A stretch of DNA of 64,000 bases from Rhodobacter calidifons (GTDB lineage Bacteria; Pseudomonadota; Alphaproteobacteria; Rhodobacterales; Rhodobacteraceae): assembly GCF_011174775.1 (NCBI RefSeq), contig NZ_JAANHS010000007.1:62001-126000 (forward strand). The letters are read 5' to 3'. Below the pieces are notes generated by a model, which was given only the letters and a program-made list of their open reading frames with translations, did no database searches and had not been told where the DNA came from. Shown in pieces: positions 26,042 through 34,991 of this stretch (positions are counted from its first letter, which is position 1; every line of letters begins with the position of its first letter). The position numbers were made by a program, and so were the translations under genes.

Positions 26042-26857
26042 TCAGGGGCGGGCCTTGTCCCGGGCCTTGTCTTCGGCCTTGGCGCGATTCCACAGCGCGT
26101 CCATCTCGGCCAGGGTGCTGTCGGCGGGGGTGCGGCCCTGTTCGGCGAGCCAGTCCTCGATCCGGGCGAAGCGGCGGGTGAACTTGGCGTTGGCGGCGCG
26201 CAGGGCGGCTTCGGGATCGACCTTGAGGTGGCGCGCGAGGTTGGCCATGACGAAGAGGAGGTCGCCGATTTCCTCGGTGAGGGCGTCATGGGTGAGGGTG
26301 TCGCGAGCCTCGGTGACCTCGCGGGCTTCCTCGATCAGCTTGTCGAGGACCTGATCGGTGGAGGGCCAGTCGAAGCCGACGCGGGCGGCGCGGTTCTGGA
26401 GTTTGAGCGCGCGGGTGAGGGCGGGGAGGGAGGCGGCGATGCCGTCCAAGGTGCGGGCGGCCCCGCGTTCGCGGGCCTTCTGCGCCTCCCAGTCGCGGGT
26501 CTGCTGTTCTGCGGTCTTGTCGCGGTTGGCGGTGCCGAAGACGTGGGGGTGGCGGGCGATCATCTTGTCGGAGATGGCCTCCACCACATCGGCAAAGGTG
26601 AAGTGGCCGGCCTCGGCGGCAAGCTGGGAATGGTAGACGGTCTGGAAGAGGAGATCGCCGAGTTCGCCCTTCAGGTCGGACCAGGCCTGGCGGTCGATGG
26701 CGTCGGCGACTTCGTGCGCCTCTTCCAGGGTGTAGGGGGCGATGGTGGCGAAGCTCTGCTGGATGTCCCAGGGGCAGCCGGTGTCAGGGTCGCGCAAGGC
26801 GGCCATTATGGCGAGAAGGCGGTCGATCCCGGTGGGGGGGAGTGTGTCGGTGGTCAT
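26042..26857 (-). CDS. mazG: Nucleoside triphosphate pyrophosphohydrolase
   Basis: A 271-residue two-domain MazG. The N-terminal domain has CPWDIQQSFATIAPYTLEEAHEVADAI with the EExxE...D metal-binding pattern and LKGELGDLLFQ. The C-terminal domain repeats it as KLIEEAREVTEA and LTEEIGDLLFVMANLARHL. It hydrolyses NTPs or dNTPs to NMP + PPi, a housecleaning activity. Start 26857 (ATG) is preferred to the preceding TTG; CAGGA lies upstream. It is not paired with mazE/mazF. Confidence 0.94.
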   Translation of the reverse strand: MTTDTLPPTGIDRLLAIMAALRDPDTGCPWDIQQSFATIAPYTLEEAHEVADAIDRQAWSDLKGELGDLLFQTVYHSQLAAEAGHFTFADVVEAISDKMIARHPHVFGTANRDKTAEQQTRDWEAQKARERGAARTLDGIAASLPALTRALKLQNRAARVGFDWPSTDQVLDKLIEEAREVTEARDTLTHDALTEEIGDLLFVMANLARHLKVDPEAALRAANAKFTRRFARIEDWLAEQGRTPADSTLAEMDALWNRAKAEDKARDKARP

Positions 26858-26931
26858 CAAAGTCCTGCGCCCGGAACGGATGTCCGGGCGCAGGATAGGG
26901 ATTTGGCGGGCGGTGTCACGCCCCGCTGCGG

Positions 26932-27042
26932 TCAGAAGCTGAAGCCGACGCGGAGGCCAACCGTATTCACCGTGGTATCGAGATCAAACGTGTCGGCGTC
27001 GTTCCGCCCGTCCAGGTTCCGACGCGTATAATCGCTCCCGTC
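26932..27042 (-). pseudogene. 3' remnant of an outer-membrane beta-barrel gene
   Basis: Just upstream of mazG on the same strand a short frame encodes about 36 residues ending TFDLDTTVNTVGLRVGFSF then TGA. Termination in alternating hydrophobic residues and a final Phe is the outer-membrane insertion signature of porin-like barrels. Upstream in the same frame the sequence becomes arginine- and proline-rich, with no plausible start or barrel strands, so the rest of the gene is missing. It most likely marks an old deletion between mazG and the amidohydrolase gene. The call rests on a short stretch only. Confidence 0.4.
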
Positions 27043-27172
27043 GGCGCGGCCCTGGACGCAACGGCGGGGGTAGGGCAAACCGGAGCGTTTCCGGCGCCGG
27101 GTGCTGCGCTTCGATCATTGCGGTCGCCCGCGATTTCCGATTTGCTCGCAGGGCACCGCGAAGGAGTCCGCA

Positions 27173-28336
27173 ATGCCCGTTCTGAACCGTATCGCGTCCT
27201 ATGCCGAAGAGATGAAGGGATGGCGGCGGCATCTGCACATGCACCCGGAGCTGGGATTCGAGTGTCACCGGACCGCGGCCTGGATCACCGAACGGCTGCG
27301 CGAGATCGGGGTGGACGAGATCCACGAAGGCATCGCGAAGACCGGGATCGTGGCGCTGATCCGGGGTCGCACCGAGGGCCCGGTGATCGGCCTGCGCGCG
27401 GACATGGACGCGCTGCCGATCGAGGAACTGACCGGCGCGCCCCATGCCAGCACGGTCAAGGGCAGGATGCATGCCTGCGGGCATGACGGGCATGTGACGA
27501 TGCTGCTGGGGGCGGCGAAATATCTGGCCGAGACGCGGAACTTTGCCGGAACCGTGGCGCTGATCTTCCAGCCGGCGGAAGAGGACGGCGGCGGCGGCCA
27601 GGTCATGGTGCAGGAGGGCATCATGGACCGTTTCGGCATCGGGCAGGTCTACGGCATTCACAATGCTCCGAACATCCCCTTCGGACATTTCCAGACCACG
27701 CCGGGGCCGTTGATGGCCAGCGTCGATACGGCGGTGGTCAAGGTCACGGGGCGCGGCGGGCATGGCGCCACGCCGCACGAATGCGTCGATCCGGTGGTGG
27801 CCATCGTCGGCATGGTGCAGGCGGTGCAGACGATCATCCCGCGCAACGTGCATGCGCTGGACGAGGCGGTGATCTCGGTCACGATGATCCATGCCGGGAC
27901 CGCGTCGAACATCATCCCCGAAGAGGGGTTCTTCGCCGCCACGATCCGCTGCTTCAAGCCGGATGTGCGGGAGCTGCTGAAGAAACGGTTCCACGAGATC
28001 GTCGAGGGTCATGCCGCAGCCTATGGCGTGAAGGCCGAGATCAATTACGACGGGGGCTATCCCGCGACGATCAATCACGAGGACGAGGCGGAGTTCGCTG
28101 CCGAAGTCGCGCGGGAGGTCTCGGGCGCGGATGCGGTGGATGCGCGGGCCAACCGCGAGATGGGGTCGGAGGATTTCAGCTACATGCTGGAGGCGCGGCC
28201 GGGGGCTTACCTGTTCCTGGGCACCGGGCCGGGGGCGGGGCTGCACCATCCGGCCTATGATTTCAACGACGAGGCGGCCCCCATCGGGGCCAGCTTCTTC
28301 GCGCGGCTGGTGGAGCGGGCGCAGCCGGTGGTCTGA
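27173..28336 (+). CDS. M20-family amidohydrolase (hippurate hydrolase/N-acyl amino acid deacylase type)
   Basis: A 387-residue M20D metallohydrolase. Metal and catalytic residues are visible: RADMDALPI (Asp77/79 region), HACGHDGH with Cys102 and His104, and QPAEEDGGGG with Glu136/Glu137. GRGGHGATPHE begins the dimerisation domain, and GSEDFSYML is followed by LHHPAYDFND. The family hydrolyses N-acyl amino acids such as hippurate or N-acetyl amino acids. AAGGAG precedes the ATG. The next gene, a small secreted protein, follows after 24 bp and may be co-transcribed. Confidence 0.92.
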   Translation: MPVLNRIASYAEEMKGWRRHLHMHPELGFECHRTAAWITERLREIGVDEIHEGIAKTGIVALIRGRTEGPVIGLRADMDALPIEELTGAPHASTVKGRMHACGHDGHVTMLLGAAKYLAETRNFAGTVALIFQPAEEDGGGGQVMVQEGIMDRFGIGQVYGIHNAPNIPFGHFQTTPGPLMASVDTAVVKVTGRGGHGATPHECVDPVVAIVGMVQAVQTIIPRNVHALDEAVISVTMIHAGTASNIIPEEGFFAATIRCFKPDVRELLKKRFHEIVEGHAAAYGVKAEINYDGGYPATINHEDEAEFAAEVAREVSGADAVDARANREMGSEDFSYMLEARPGAYLFLGTGPGAGLHHPAYDFNDEAAPIGASFFARLVERAQPVV

Positions 28337-28360
28337 CGGGTTTTGGCGAGGAGTTTCAGG

Positions 28361-28771
28361 ATGATGCGGGTCGGAGTTGCAGTTGCGTTCCTGGGTCTGG
28401 CGGCGGGTGTCGCGCAGGCGGACATCATCCAGTTCCGCTCGCCCACCGGGAACATCAACTGCATCATGGTCAGCGACCCCTCCGGCGCGACGGCGCGCTG
28501 CGATCTGACAGAGCTGACGCCGAGCTATACCAGGCGGCCGGCGGGGTGCAAATTCGACTGGGGCCGGTCCTTTGCGGTGGGCAACACCGGTAAGGGCTAT
28601 CTGGCCTGCGTGTCGGATGCCGTGGGCGGCGCGGGCGTGGCGGTGCTGCGCTATGGTCAGGCGGTGTCGCTGGGCGGGATCTCTTGCGTCTCGGCCGAGA
28701 CGGGCATGACCTGCACCAATGCCAAGGGCCACGGGTTCAGCGTGTCGAAGGCAAAGCAGAAGCTGTTCTGA
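28361..28771 (+). CDS. Small secreted protein, DUF6636-like
   Basis: A 136-residue exported protein. Signal peptide MMRVGVAVAFLGLAAGVAQA is followed by DIIQFRSPTGNINCIMV, a pattern I associate with DUF6636-type proteins. It has six cysteines in the mature part (CIMV, CDL, CKF, CVS, CVS, CTN), compatible with three disulfides in the periplasm. GAGGAG is 8 bases before the first of two adjacent ATGs. Function is unknown. The 195-bp gap to the aminotransferase gene contains no clear element. Confidence 0.72.
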   Translation: MMRVGVAVAFLGLAAGVAQADIIQFRSPTGNINCIMVSDPSGATARCDLTELTPSYTRRPAGCKFDWGRSFAVGNTGKGYLACVSDAVGGAGVAVLRYGQAVSLGGISCVSAETGMTCTNAKGHGFSVSKAKQKLF

Positions 28772-28966
28772 TCTCGGCCCGCTCGCGAATCGCGGGTGCG
28801 GTCGGCCTTGGGCGGGACGCGGTCCCGATGGGGGCCGGATCAACCTTTGTACACCATATCTGGGTGACCCCCAACCTTTGGACGGGCCGGGGGCTGGCCG
28901 GATTATGATCAAAATGCTAGTCTGTTGTTGTTATCCATTTGTGTCATTCAACGACGGAGACCGCAC

Positions 28967-30373
28967 ATGACCGCCCCGATGGCCCTGGCACGGCCCAGCC
29001 CGAATGCGCTTTGGGAGATGGACCGGAGGCACTCCTTGCACCCCTGGACGAACTTTGGCCCCTTCGAGCGAGAGGGCAGTCTGGTGATCAGTCGGGGGGA
29101 GGGTTGTTACCTCTGGGATGCCGAGGGGCGGCAGTATCTGGACGCGGTGGGCGGCCTGTGGTGCACCAACATCGGCCTTGGCCGCAAGGAAATGGCGCAG
29201 GCCATCGCCGAACAGGCCGAGAGGCTGGCGTTTTCCAACACCTTTGTCGATGTGACCAATGACCCGTCGGCGCGGCTGGCTTTGAGGCTGGCGGAACTGG
29301 CTCCGGGCGATCTGAACCGGGTGATGTTCACAACCGGCGGCTCGACGGCGGTGGATACGGCGGTCAGGACGGTGGCCTATTACCAGACCTGCATGGGCCG
29401 GCCCGAGAAGACCGATATCGTGGCGCGGGATTACAGCTATCATGGCTCGACCTACCTGGCGCAGTCGGTGGGCAAGCGGCCGGGCGACCGGGTGCCGGAG
29501 TTCCGCTACAAGGAGGAGGGCATCCATCACCTGTCGGTGCCGAACCCCTACCGCCGTCCCGAGGGGATGAGCGAGGCGGCGTTCTGCGACGCGCTGGTGG
29601 CCGAGTTCGAGGCGCTGATCGCGCGCGTGGGAGCCGACCGGATCGGCGGGTTCATCGCCGAACCGATCCAAGCCTCGGGCGGGGTGATCGTGCCGCCCGA
29701 GGGCTATCTGCGCCGGATTTGGGAGGTCTGCCAGCGCCACGACATCCTGTTCATCGCCGATGAGGTGGTGACCTCCTTCGGGCGGCTGGGGCACTGGTTC
29801 GCCTCATGGGACCTGTTCGGGGTGCAGCCGGACATGATCTGCACGGCGAAGGGGCTGACCTCGGGCTATGTGCCCTTGGGCGCGCTGATCCTTAGCGACC
29901 GGATGTGGGAGGCGATGGCCGCGGACGGGTCGCGCTGGTTCACCGCCGGGTTCACCTATTCCGGGCATCCGGTGTCCTGCGCCGCGGGGCTGAAGAACAT
30001 CGACATCATGGAGCGCGAGGGGCTTCTGGCCCATGCCGACCGGGTGGGCGGATATTTCGAGGCGCGGATGGCGGCGCTGGCCGACCTGCCGCTGATCGGC
30101 GATGTGCGCGGGCGGCGGTTGATGCTGTGTGTGGAAAGCGTGGCGGACAAGGCGACGAAGGCGGTGCTGCCGGATGAGGCGAACGAATCGAAGCGCATCT
30201 CGAACGCGGCTGAGGCGATGGGGCTTCTGGTGCGGCCGATGGGGCATCTGAACGTGATGTCTCCGCCCCTGGTCATCACCGAGGCCCAAGTGGATTTCAT
30301 CGCCGAGACGCTGGAGCGCGCGATTGTCCAGGTCACGGATGAGCTGGTCCGCGAAGGGTTCCGGCTGGGGTAG
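28967..30373 (+). CDS. Class III PLP-dependent aminotransferase (omega-amino acid:pyruvate type)
   Basis: A 468-residue class III aminotransferase. The PLP lysine is Lys295 in CTAKGLTSGYVPLGA, preceded by the cofactor Asp in LFIADEVVTSFGR. The N-terminal block HPWTNFGPFEREGSLVI and VGGLWCTNIG match the beta-alanine/omega-amino acid:pyruvate and polyamine transaminase group in Rhodobacteraceae. GGAG precedes the ATG at 28967; the upstream ATG-less extension is unlikely to be translated. Agmatinase follows downstream, so a role in polyamine or agmatine-derived amine catabolism is plausible. The gene ends at the first of three TTCGAA palindromes. Confidence 0.88.
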   Translation: MTAPMALARPSPNALWEMDRRHSLHPWTNFGPFEREGSLVISRGEGCYLWDAEGRQYLDAVGGLWCTNIGLGRKEMAQAIAEQAERLAFSNTFVDVTNDPSARLALRLAELAPGDLNRVMFTTGGSTAVDTAVRTVAYYQTCMGRPEKTDIVARDYSYHGSTYLAQSVGKRPGDRVPEFRYKEEGIHHLSVPNPYRRPEGMSEAAFCDALVAEFEALIARVGADRIGGFIAEPIQASGGVIVPPEGYLRRIWEVCQRHDILFIADEVVTSFGRLGHWFASWDLFGVQPDMICTAKGLTSGYVPLGALILSDRMWEAMAADGSRWFTAGFTYSGHPVSCAAGLKNIDIMEREGLLAHADRVGGYFEARMAALADLPLIGDVRGRRLMLCVESVADKATKAVLPDEANESKRISNAAEAMGLLVRPMGHLNVMSPPLVITEAQVDFIAETLERAIVQVTDELVREGFRLG

Positions 30374-30377
30374 GGCC

Positions 30378-30445
30378 CCGGAGTTTTCGAAAACTCCGGA
30401 CCGGAGCCTTCGAAGGCTCCGGTGCGATTTCTTCGAAGAAATCGC
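30378..30445. repeat. Three consecutive TTCGAA-centred palindromes
   Basis: Immediately after the aminotransferase stop lie three perfect palindromes in direct succession. P1 is 30378-30399 (half CCGGAGTTTTC), P2 is 30400-30423 (half ACCGGAGCCTTC) and P3 is 30424-30445 (half GCGATTTCTTC). Each is 22-24 bp with no loop, and all share the central TTCGAA. There is no T-tract. They can form three stem-loops in RNA or bind a dimeric protein at DNA level. They look like members of one repeated palindromic family rather than a standard terminator. Confidence 0.85.
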
Positions 30446-30536
30446 CCGCTTGACAGCGGCGCGCGGGACGGGTTTGCTGGCGGCACCGGATCCGCGCGTC
30501 TCCGCTGAACGACTGCGCCCAAGACCCGAGACCATC

Positions 30537-31502
30537 ATGGCACTTGAAGACGCGAAGACGCAGGTCGATACTGCGTTCACCCGGACTGCGCACCGGGGCT
30601 ATTCCTTTGAAAATGCGTTCGGGGGGGCGACGAGCTTCCTGCGGCGGAGTTATACCAAGGACCTGACCGGGGTCGATCTGGCGATCACCGGGGTTCCCTT
30701 CGATCAGGCGGTGAGCCATCGCAGCGGCACCCGTTTCGGCCCGCGCGCGATCCGCGAGGCGTCGAGCCTGATGCCCTATGACCCGCCGCCGGGCTGGGGC
30801 ACCGACCCGCTGGAGGATCTGAACATCATCGACTACGGCGATGTGGCCTTCGACTACGCCAATGTGCCCGAGTTTCCCGAGACGCTGACCAACCACATCC
30901 GCACCATCCTGAAGGCGGGGGCGGGGACAGTGGTGCTGGGGGGCGACCATTACATCACCTGGCCGATCCTGAAGGCCTATGCCGAGAAATTCGGGCCGGT
31001 CGGAGTGATCCATTTCGACGCCCATTCCGACCTCTGGCCCGACGACAACCCGGCGCGGATCGACCATGGGACGATGCTGTACAAGGCGGTGAAGGCCGGT
31101 GCAGTGGACCCCAAACGCAGCGTCCAGATCGGCATCCGGACGACGACCGAGGATTATCTGGGCGTCAACGTCATCACCGCGCGCGAGGCGCATGAATGGG
31201 GCGTGGCGCGGGTGGTGGCGACGGTGAAGGATATCGTGGGGGACAGGCCCACTTACCTGACCTTCGACATCGACGCGCTGGACCCGGCCTTTGCGCCCGG
31301 GACGGGGACCCCGGTCTGGGGCGGGCTGGCCAGCTGGCAGGTGGCGGCGATGCTGCGCGATCTGGCCGGGATCAACCTGGTCGGCGGGGATGTGGTCGAG
31401 GTCTCGCCGCCTTATGACACCACCGGCGCCACGGCGATCGCGGGGGCGCATGTGGCCTATGAGCTGATCTGCCTTTACCATTGGGCGCGGACGCAGAGGT
31501 GA
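30537..31502 (+). CDS. speB: Agmatinase / ureohydrolase
   Basis: A 321-residue ureohydrolase with all metal ligands: His138 in GGDHYITW, Asp161, His163 and Asp165 in FDAHSDLW, and Asp244 and Asp246 in FDIDALDPAFAPGTGTP. It hydrolyses agmatine to putrescine + urea; guanidinobutyrase or related specificities are possible in this family. The start at 30537 is chosen for family length, since upstream codons extend into the palindromes. It follows the class III aminotransferase and is 4 bp before the DUF1499 gene. Confidence 0.87.
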   Translation: MALEDAKTQVDTAFTRTAHRGYSFENAFGGATSFLRRSYTKDLTGVDLAITGVPFDQAVSHRSGTRFGPRAIREASSLMPYDPPPGWGTDPLEDLNIIDYGDVAFDYANVPEFPETLTNHIRTILKAGAGTVVLGGDHYITWPILKAYAEKFGPVGVIHFDAHSDLWPDDNPARIDHGTMLYKAVKAGAVDPKRSVQIGIRTTTEDYLGVNVITAREAHEWGVARVVATVKDIVGDRPTYLTFDIDALDPAFAPGTGTPVWGGLASWQVAAMLRDLAGINLVGGDVVEVSPPYDTTGATAIAGAHVAYELICLYHWARTQR

Positions 31503-31506
31503 GGAC

Positions 31507-31974
31507 ATGCGCATGACGGGCTGGATTGTGGGACTGCTGGCGCTGGGGGCTGTGGGAGGCATGGCCTATATCCGGCTGGCGCCATCGGATCCGGCCCGTT
31601 GGCATGTCGACCTTGCGGCGGGCGGATGGCCGAGCAATGCGCATGTGTTCTGCATCAAGCCCGGCGCGCGCTATGACGTGCAGGAGGACCCTCAGGCGCT
31701 GCTGGCGCGACTGGATGCGATTGCGCTGGCGACGCCGAGGACCGAACGGCTGGCGGGTTCCCCCGAGGAGGGGCGGATCACCTGGGTCACACGCTCGGCG
31801 CTGATGGGGTTCCCGGACTACACCACGGCGCAAGTGATGCCGGGGCCGGGGCTGTGCGTCGCCGGGCGGCAGCGCTTTGGGTCCGAGGATCTGGGGGTGA
31901 ACGAAGCGCGGATCGGTGGCTGGATGCAAGAGTTGCTTGGGCTGGAAGAGCGGCCTGCTATGACCGGGTTCTAG
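31507..31974 (+). CDS. DUF1499 membrane-anchored protein
   Basis: A 155-residue protein with one N-terminal hydrophobic segment (GWIVGLLALGAVGGMAYI), likely an uncleaved anchor with the rest periplasmic. The C-terminal DUF1499 region includes GRITWVTRSALMGFPDYTTAQVM. The family has no known function. GAGG precedes the ATG and the gap to speB is 4 bp, so it is probably in the same transcript. The following 175 bp up to prfA show no clear element. Confidence 0.75.
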   Translation: MRMTGWIVGLLALGAVGGMAYIRLAPSDPARWHVDLAAGGWPSNAHVFCIKPGARYDVQEDPQALLARLDAIALATPRTERLAGSPEEGRITWVTRSALMGFPDYTTAQVMPGPGLCVAGRQRFGSEDLGVNEARIGGWMQELLGLEERPAMTGF

Positions 31975-32149
31975 GACCGGGTCGGGGCGGTTTTCAGATT
32001 GAGCGGCATACGCCGCAAGTCCTTTGTCTTGCGCCTTTGCGTGAAGGACGCAAAAACGCTCGGAAGTGCTCCGCAGGGGATATTTGCCGAAGGGAAAGCG
32101 CGAGGGGTTGCCCCTTGACCCTTGCCGGGCGGCCTGCCAAACCCCGCGC

Positions 32150-33208
32150 ATGGTTCCGTTGGACAAACTTGCCCAGATCACCGAACGGTTCGAGTTTCTC
32201 GAAGCCCAGTTGAACGCCGGGTCGGCAGCGCCGGCCGAGATCGCGAAGATCTCGAAGGAATATACCGACCTCAAGCCGGTGGTGGAGGAAATCCGCGCCT
32301 ATCGTCAGGCGCTGGACGATCTGGCCGAGGCCGAGGCGATGCTCTCTGACCCCGAGATGAAGGCGCTGGCCGAGGAGGAACTGCCGCGCCTGAAGGCACG
32401 CATCCCCGAGATGGAGCAGGCCCTGCGGCTGGCGCTGTTGCCGAAGGATGCGGCGGATGCGCGGCCTGCGATCCTCGAGATCCGGCCGGGGACGGGGGGC
32501 GATGAGGCGGCGCTGTTCGCCGGGGACCTTGCGCGGATGTACCAGCGCTATGCCGAACGGATGGGCTGGCGGTTCGAGATCATCAGCGAACAGCCGGGCG
32601 AGCTTGGGGGCCTCAAGGAGTTTTCCGCCCTGATCGAGGGCGAGGGCGTCTATGCCCGGATGAAGTACGAATCCGGCGTCCATCGGGTGCAGCGGGTGCC
32701 CGAGACCGAGGCGCAGGGGCGGATTCATACTTCCGCCGCGACGGTGGCCGTCCTGCCCGAGGCCGAGGAGGTGGACATCGACATTCCGGCCTCCGACATC
32801 CGGATCGACACGATGCGGTCGTCGGGCGCGGGCGGGCAGCATGTGAACACGACGGATTCGGCGGTGCGGATCACGCATCTGCCGACCGGGATCGTGGTGA
32901 CGAGTTCGGAGAAGTCGCAGCACCGCAACCGCGAGATCGCGATGCAGGTGCTGCGCGCGCGGCTTTACGAGGCGGAGCGCGAAAGGCTGCATGCCGAACG
33001 CTCGGCCGACCGGAAAAGCCAGATCGGCACCGGCGACCGCAGCGAGCGGATCCGCACCTACAACTTCCCGCAAGGACGGATCACGGACCACCGGATCAAC
33101 CTGACGCTTTATGCCCTGCCGCAGATCATGGCGGGCGACCTGACCGAGCTGATCGACGCGCTGGTGGCGCATGACCAGGCGGAACGGCTGGCGGAGATGG
33201 GTGCGTGA
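32150..33208 (+). CDS. prfA: Peptide chain release factor 1
   Basis: A 352-residue RF1. The GGQ tripeptide that triggers peptidyl-tRNA hydrolysis is at 228-230 ([15 protein letters not shown]). The N-terminal [20 protein letters not shown] and the [24 protein letters not shown] block are typical, and the length is normal for RF1 rather than RF2. It recognises UAA and UAG. It overlaps prmC by 4 bp, the conserved arrangement of factor and modifying enzyme. No strong Shine-Dalgarno is seen before the ATG. Confidence 0.96.
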   Translation: MVPLDKLAQITERFEFLEAQLNAGSAAPAEIAKISKEYTDLKPVVEEIRAYRQALDDLAEAEAMLSDPEMKALAEEELPRLKARIPEMEQALRLALLPKDAADARPAILEIRPGTGGDEAALFAGDLARMYQRYAERMGWRFEIISEQPGELGGLKEFSALIEGEGVYARMKYESGVHRVQRVPETEAQGRIHTSAATVAVLPEAEEVDIDIPASDIRIDTMRSSGAGGQHVNTTDSAVRITHLPTGIVVTSSEKSQHRNREIAMQVLRARLYEAERERLHAERSADRKSQIGTGDRSERIRTYNFPQGRITDHRINLTLYALPQIMAGDLTELIDALVAHDQAERLAEMGA

Positions 33209-34062
33209 AGGCAGGGGACGCGCTGCGGCGGGCCATTCCGCGCTTGCAGGAGGCCGGGATCGAGGATGCCGCACGCGATGCGCGGGTGCTTCTGGCCCAT
33301 GCGCTGGGGATCGGGCACGACCGGCTGACGCTGAAGCTGCCCGACGAGATGACCGAGCCGCAGACGCGGGCCTACGAGGAGGCGCTGGCGGCGCGCTGCG
33401 CGCGGCAGCCGGTGGCGCAGATCACCGGGCGGCGGCCGTTCTGGGGCCTGTCCTTTCGCGTCACGCGCGACACGCTGGACCCTCGGCCCGAGACCGAGAC
33501 GCTGGTGGCCGAGGCCCTGACCCGGCCCTTCCGGAAGATGCTGGACCTTGGCACCGGGACGGGCTGCATCCTGTTGTCCTGCCTGAGGGGCATGGCCCAG
33601 GCGCGGGGGCTGGGCACCGACATTTCGGATGCGGCCTTGCAGGTGGCGATGGGCAATACCCGCGACCTGGGGCTGGAGGCGCGGGCGCGGTTCCGCAAGT
33701 CGGACTGGTTCGCAGCGGTCACCGGAACCTATGACCTGATCGTGTCGAACCCGCCCTATATCGCAGCCGAGGAGATGCCCGGACTGGCGCCGGAAGTGCG
33801 CGACTGGGAGCCGCAGCAGGCGCTGACCCCCGGGGGCGACGGGCTGGACGCCTACCGCGCCATCGCGCGCGGCGCGGGCGGGCGGCTGTTGCCGGGCGGG
33901 CGGCTTCTGGTCGAGATCGGTCCCGCCCAGGGGCAGGCCGTGGCCGCGCTGTTCGCGGCGGCGGGGCTGGAGCGGATCCGCATCCTGCCCGACATGGACG
34001 GACGCGACCGCGTGGTCGCGGCCGAGAAGGCCGGGGCCGAGGACCGTTGCAGCGGCACCTGA
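33205..34062 (+). CDS. prmC: Peptide chain release factor N5-glutamine methyltransferase
   Basis: A 285-residue SAM-dependent methyltransferase. The SAM motif is [13 protein letters not shown] and the substrate-amide motif NPPY is at 182-185 ([10 protein letters not shown]). An N-terminal helical domain binds the release factor. It methylates the GGQ glutamine of RF1/RF2. It starts with GTG overlapping the prfA stop, showing translational coupling. Confidence 0.95.
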   Translation: MKAGDALRRAIPRLQEAGIEDAARDARVLLAHALGIGHDRLTLKLPDEMTEPQTRAYEEALAARCARQPVAQITGRRPFWGLSFRVTRDTLDPRPETETLVAEALTRPFRKMLDLGTGTGCILLSCLRGMAQARGLGTDISDAALQVAMGNTRDLGLEARARFRKSDWFAAVTGTYDLIVSNPPYIAAEEMPGLAPEVRDWEPQQALTPGGDGLDAYRAIARGAGGRLLPGGRLLVEIGPAQGQAVAALFAAAGLERIRILPDMDGRDRVVAAEKAGAEDRCSGT

Positions 34063-34241
34063 TCCCGCCCAAAAACAGTCTGTCCGTACAATTTGCGCTT
34101 GTCAGCCGCCTTGGCCTGTGATTACTGGGAACAGCTTCGGGCAGGGTCGCACCTGCCCCAGCGCAATGCCGGCCTTGACGACTTCCTTCAGGCTGCCCGC
34201 GCCGGGCGGCGGTCGTGGGCCAAAGCCATCAAAAGGACAAG

Positions 34242-34934
34242 ATGCGCTCTTCCAAGAAACGCTCGCGTTCCAACCAGAACCGCCCGCGCAGCCTCGGCAA
34301 CATCGTCAACCGCGTCTTCGACAGCTCTGGCCCCGAGGGCAAGGTACGCGGCACGCCGCAGCAGATCATCGAGAAATACCAGATGCTGGCCCGCGACGCC
34401 CAGCTGTCGAACGACCGTGTGGCGGCCGAGAATTTCCTGCAACATGCCGAGCATTACACAAGGATGCTGTCCGAGGCGATGAAGGAAATGGCCGCCGAAC
34501 AGGAGGCGCGTCAGCAGCAGTACCAGAACAACGGCGGCCAGCAGAACGGCAACGGCAACGGCGGCCAGCAGCACCAGCCGCGGGGAGACCGTCCGGATCG
34601 GAACGACCGGAGCGACCGCACCGAGCGTCCCGACCGGGCCGAGCGGCGTGACTTCACCCGCGACTTCCGCGCCGAGCGCGACCTTGGCCTGGACGAGCAG
34701 CCGGCGATCGCCGAAGTGATCGACCTGGGCGGGGCCGATGATACCGGGCTGATCGAGACGCCCGAATCCGCCCCCCGCCCGCGCAGCGAACCCGAGCCGG
34801 CCCTGGCCGAGCCCCGGGCGGCAGAGGACCGCCCCGCGCGGCGCCCGCGCGGCCCGCGCAAGCCGAAGGGAAGGGACACGCCGGAGGGCGAGGGCAACCC
34901 GGAGGGCGAGCCGCCGCAGGAGGCCGCCGAATAG
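34242..34934 (+). CDS. DUF4167 domain protein
   Basis: A 230-residue protein. The first 80 residues are the conserved DUF4167 domain: basic start MRSSKKRSRSNQNRPRS, NRVFDSSGPEGKVRGTP, and helical QQIIEKYQMLARDAQLSNDRVAAENFLQHAEHY. The remainder is low-complexity, Gln/Asn-rich then Arg/Asp/Glu/Pro-rich, and probably disordered. The basic head and charged tail suggest RNA or ribosome association, but function is unknown. AGGA precedes the ATG. It follows prfA-prmC, a conserved alphaproteobacterial neighbourhood. Confidence 0.88.
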   Translation: MRSSKKRSRSNQNRPRSLGNIVNRVFDSSGPEGKVRGTPQQIIEKYQMLARDAQLSNDRVAAENFLQHAEHYTRMLSEAMKEMAAEQEARQQQYQNNGGQQNGNGNGGQQHQPRGDRPDRNDRSDRTERPDRAERRDFTRDFRAERDLGLDEQPAIAEVIDLGGADDTGLIETPESAPRPRSEPEPALAEPRAAEDRPARRPRGPRKPKGRDTPEGEGNPEGEPPQEAAE

Positions 34935-34942
34935 GATGCAAC

Positions 34943-34964
34943 AGGCCGCCCCTCGGGGCGGCCT
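34943..34964. terminator. Terminator hairpin between convergent genes
   Basis: AGGCCGCCCC (34943-34952) pairs with GGGGCGGCCT (34955-34964) around TC, just after the DUF4167 stop and before the convergent VWA gene. On the plus strand TTGTCAT follows. It can serve both directions. Confidence 0.65.
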
Positions 34965-34991
34965 TGTCATCTGGCGGAGCGGGTTTGCCGC

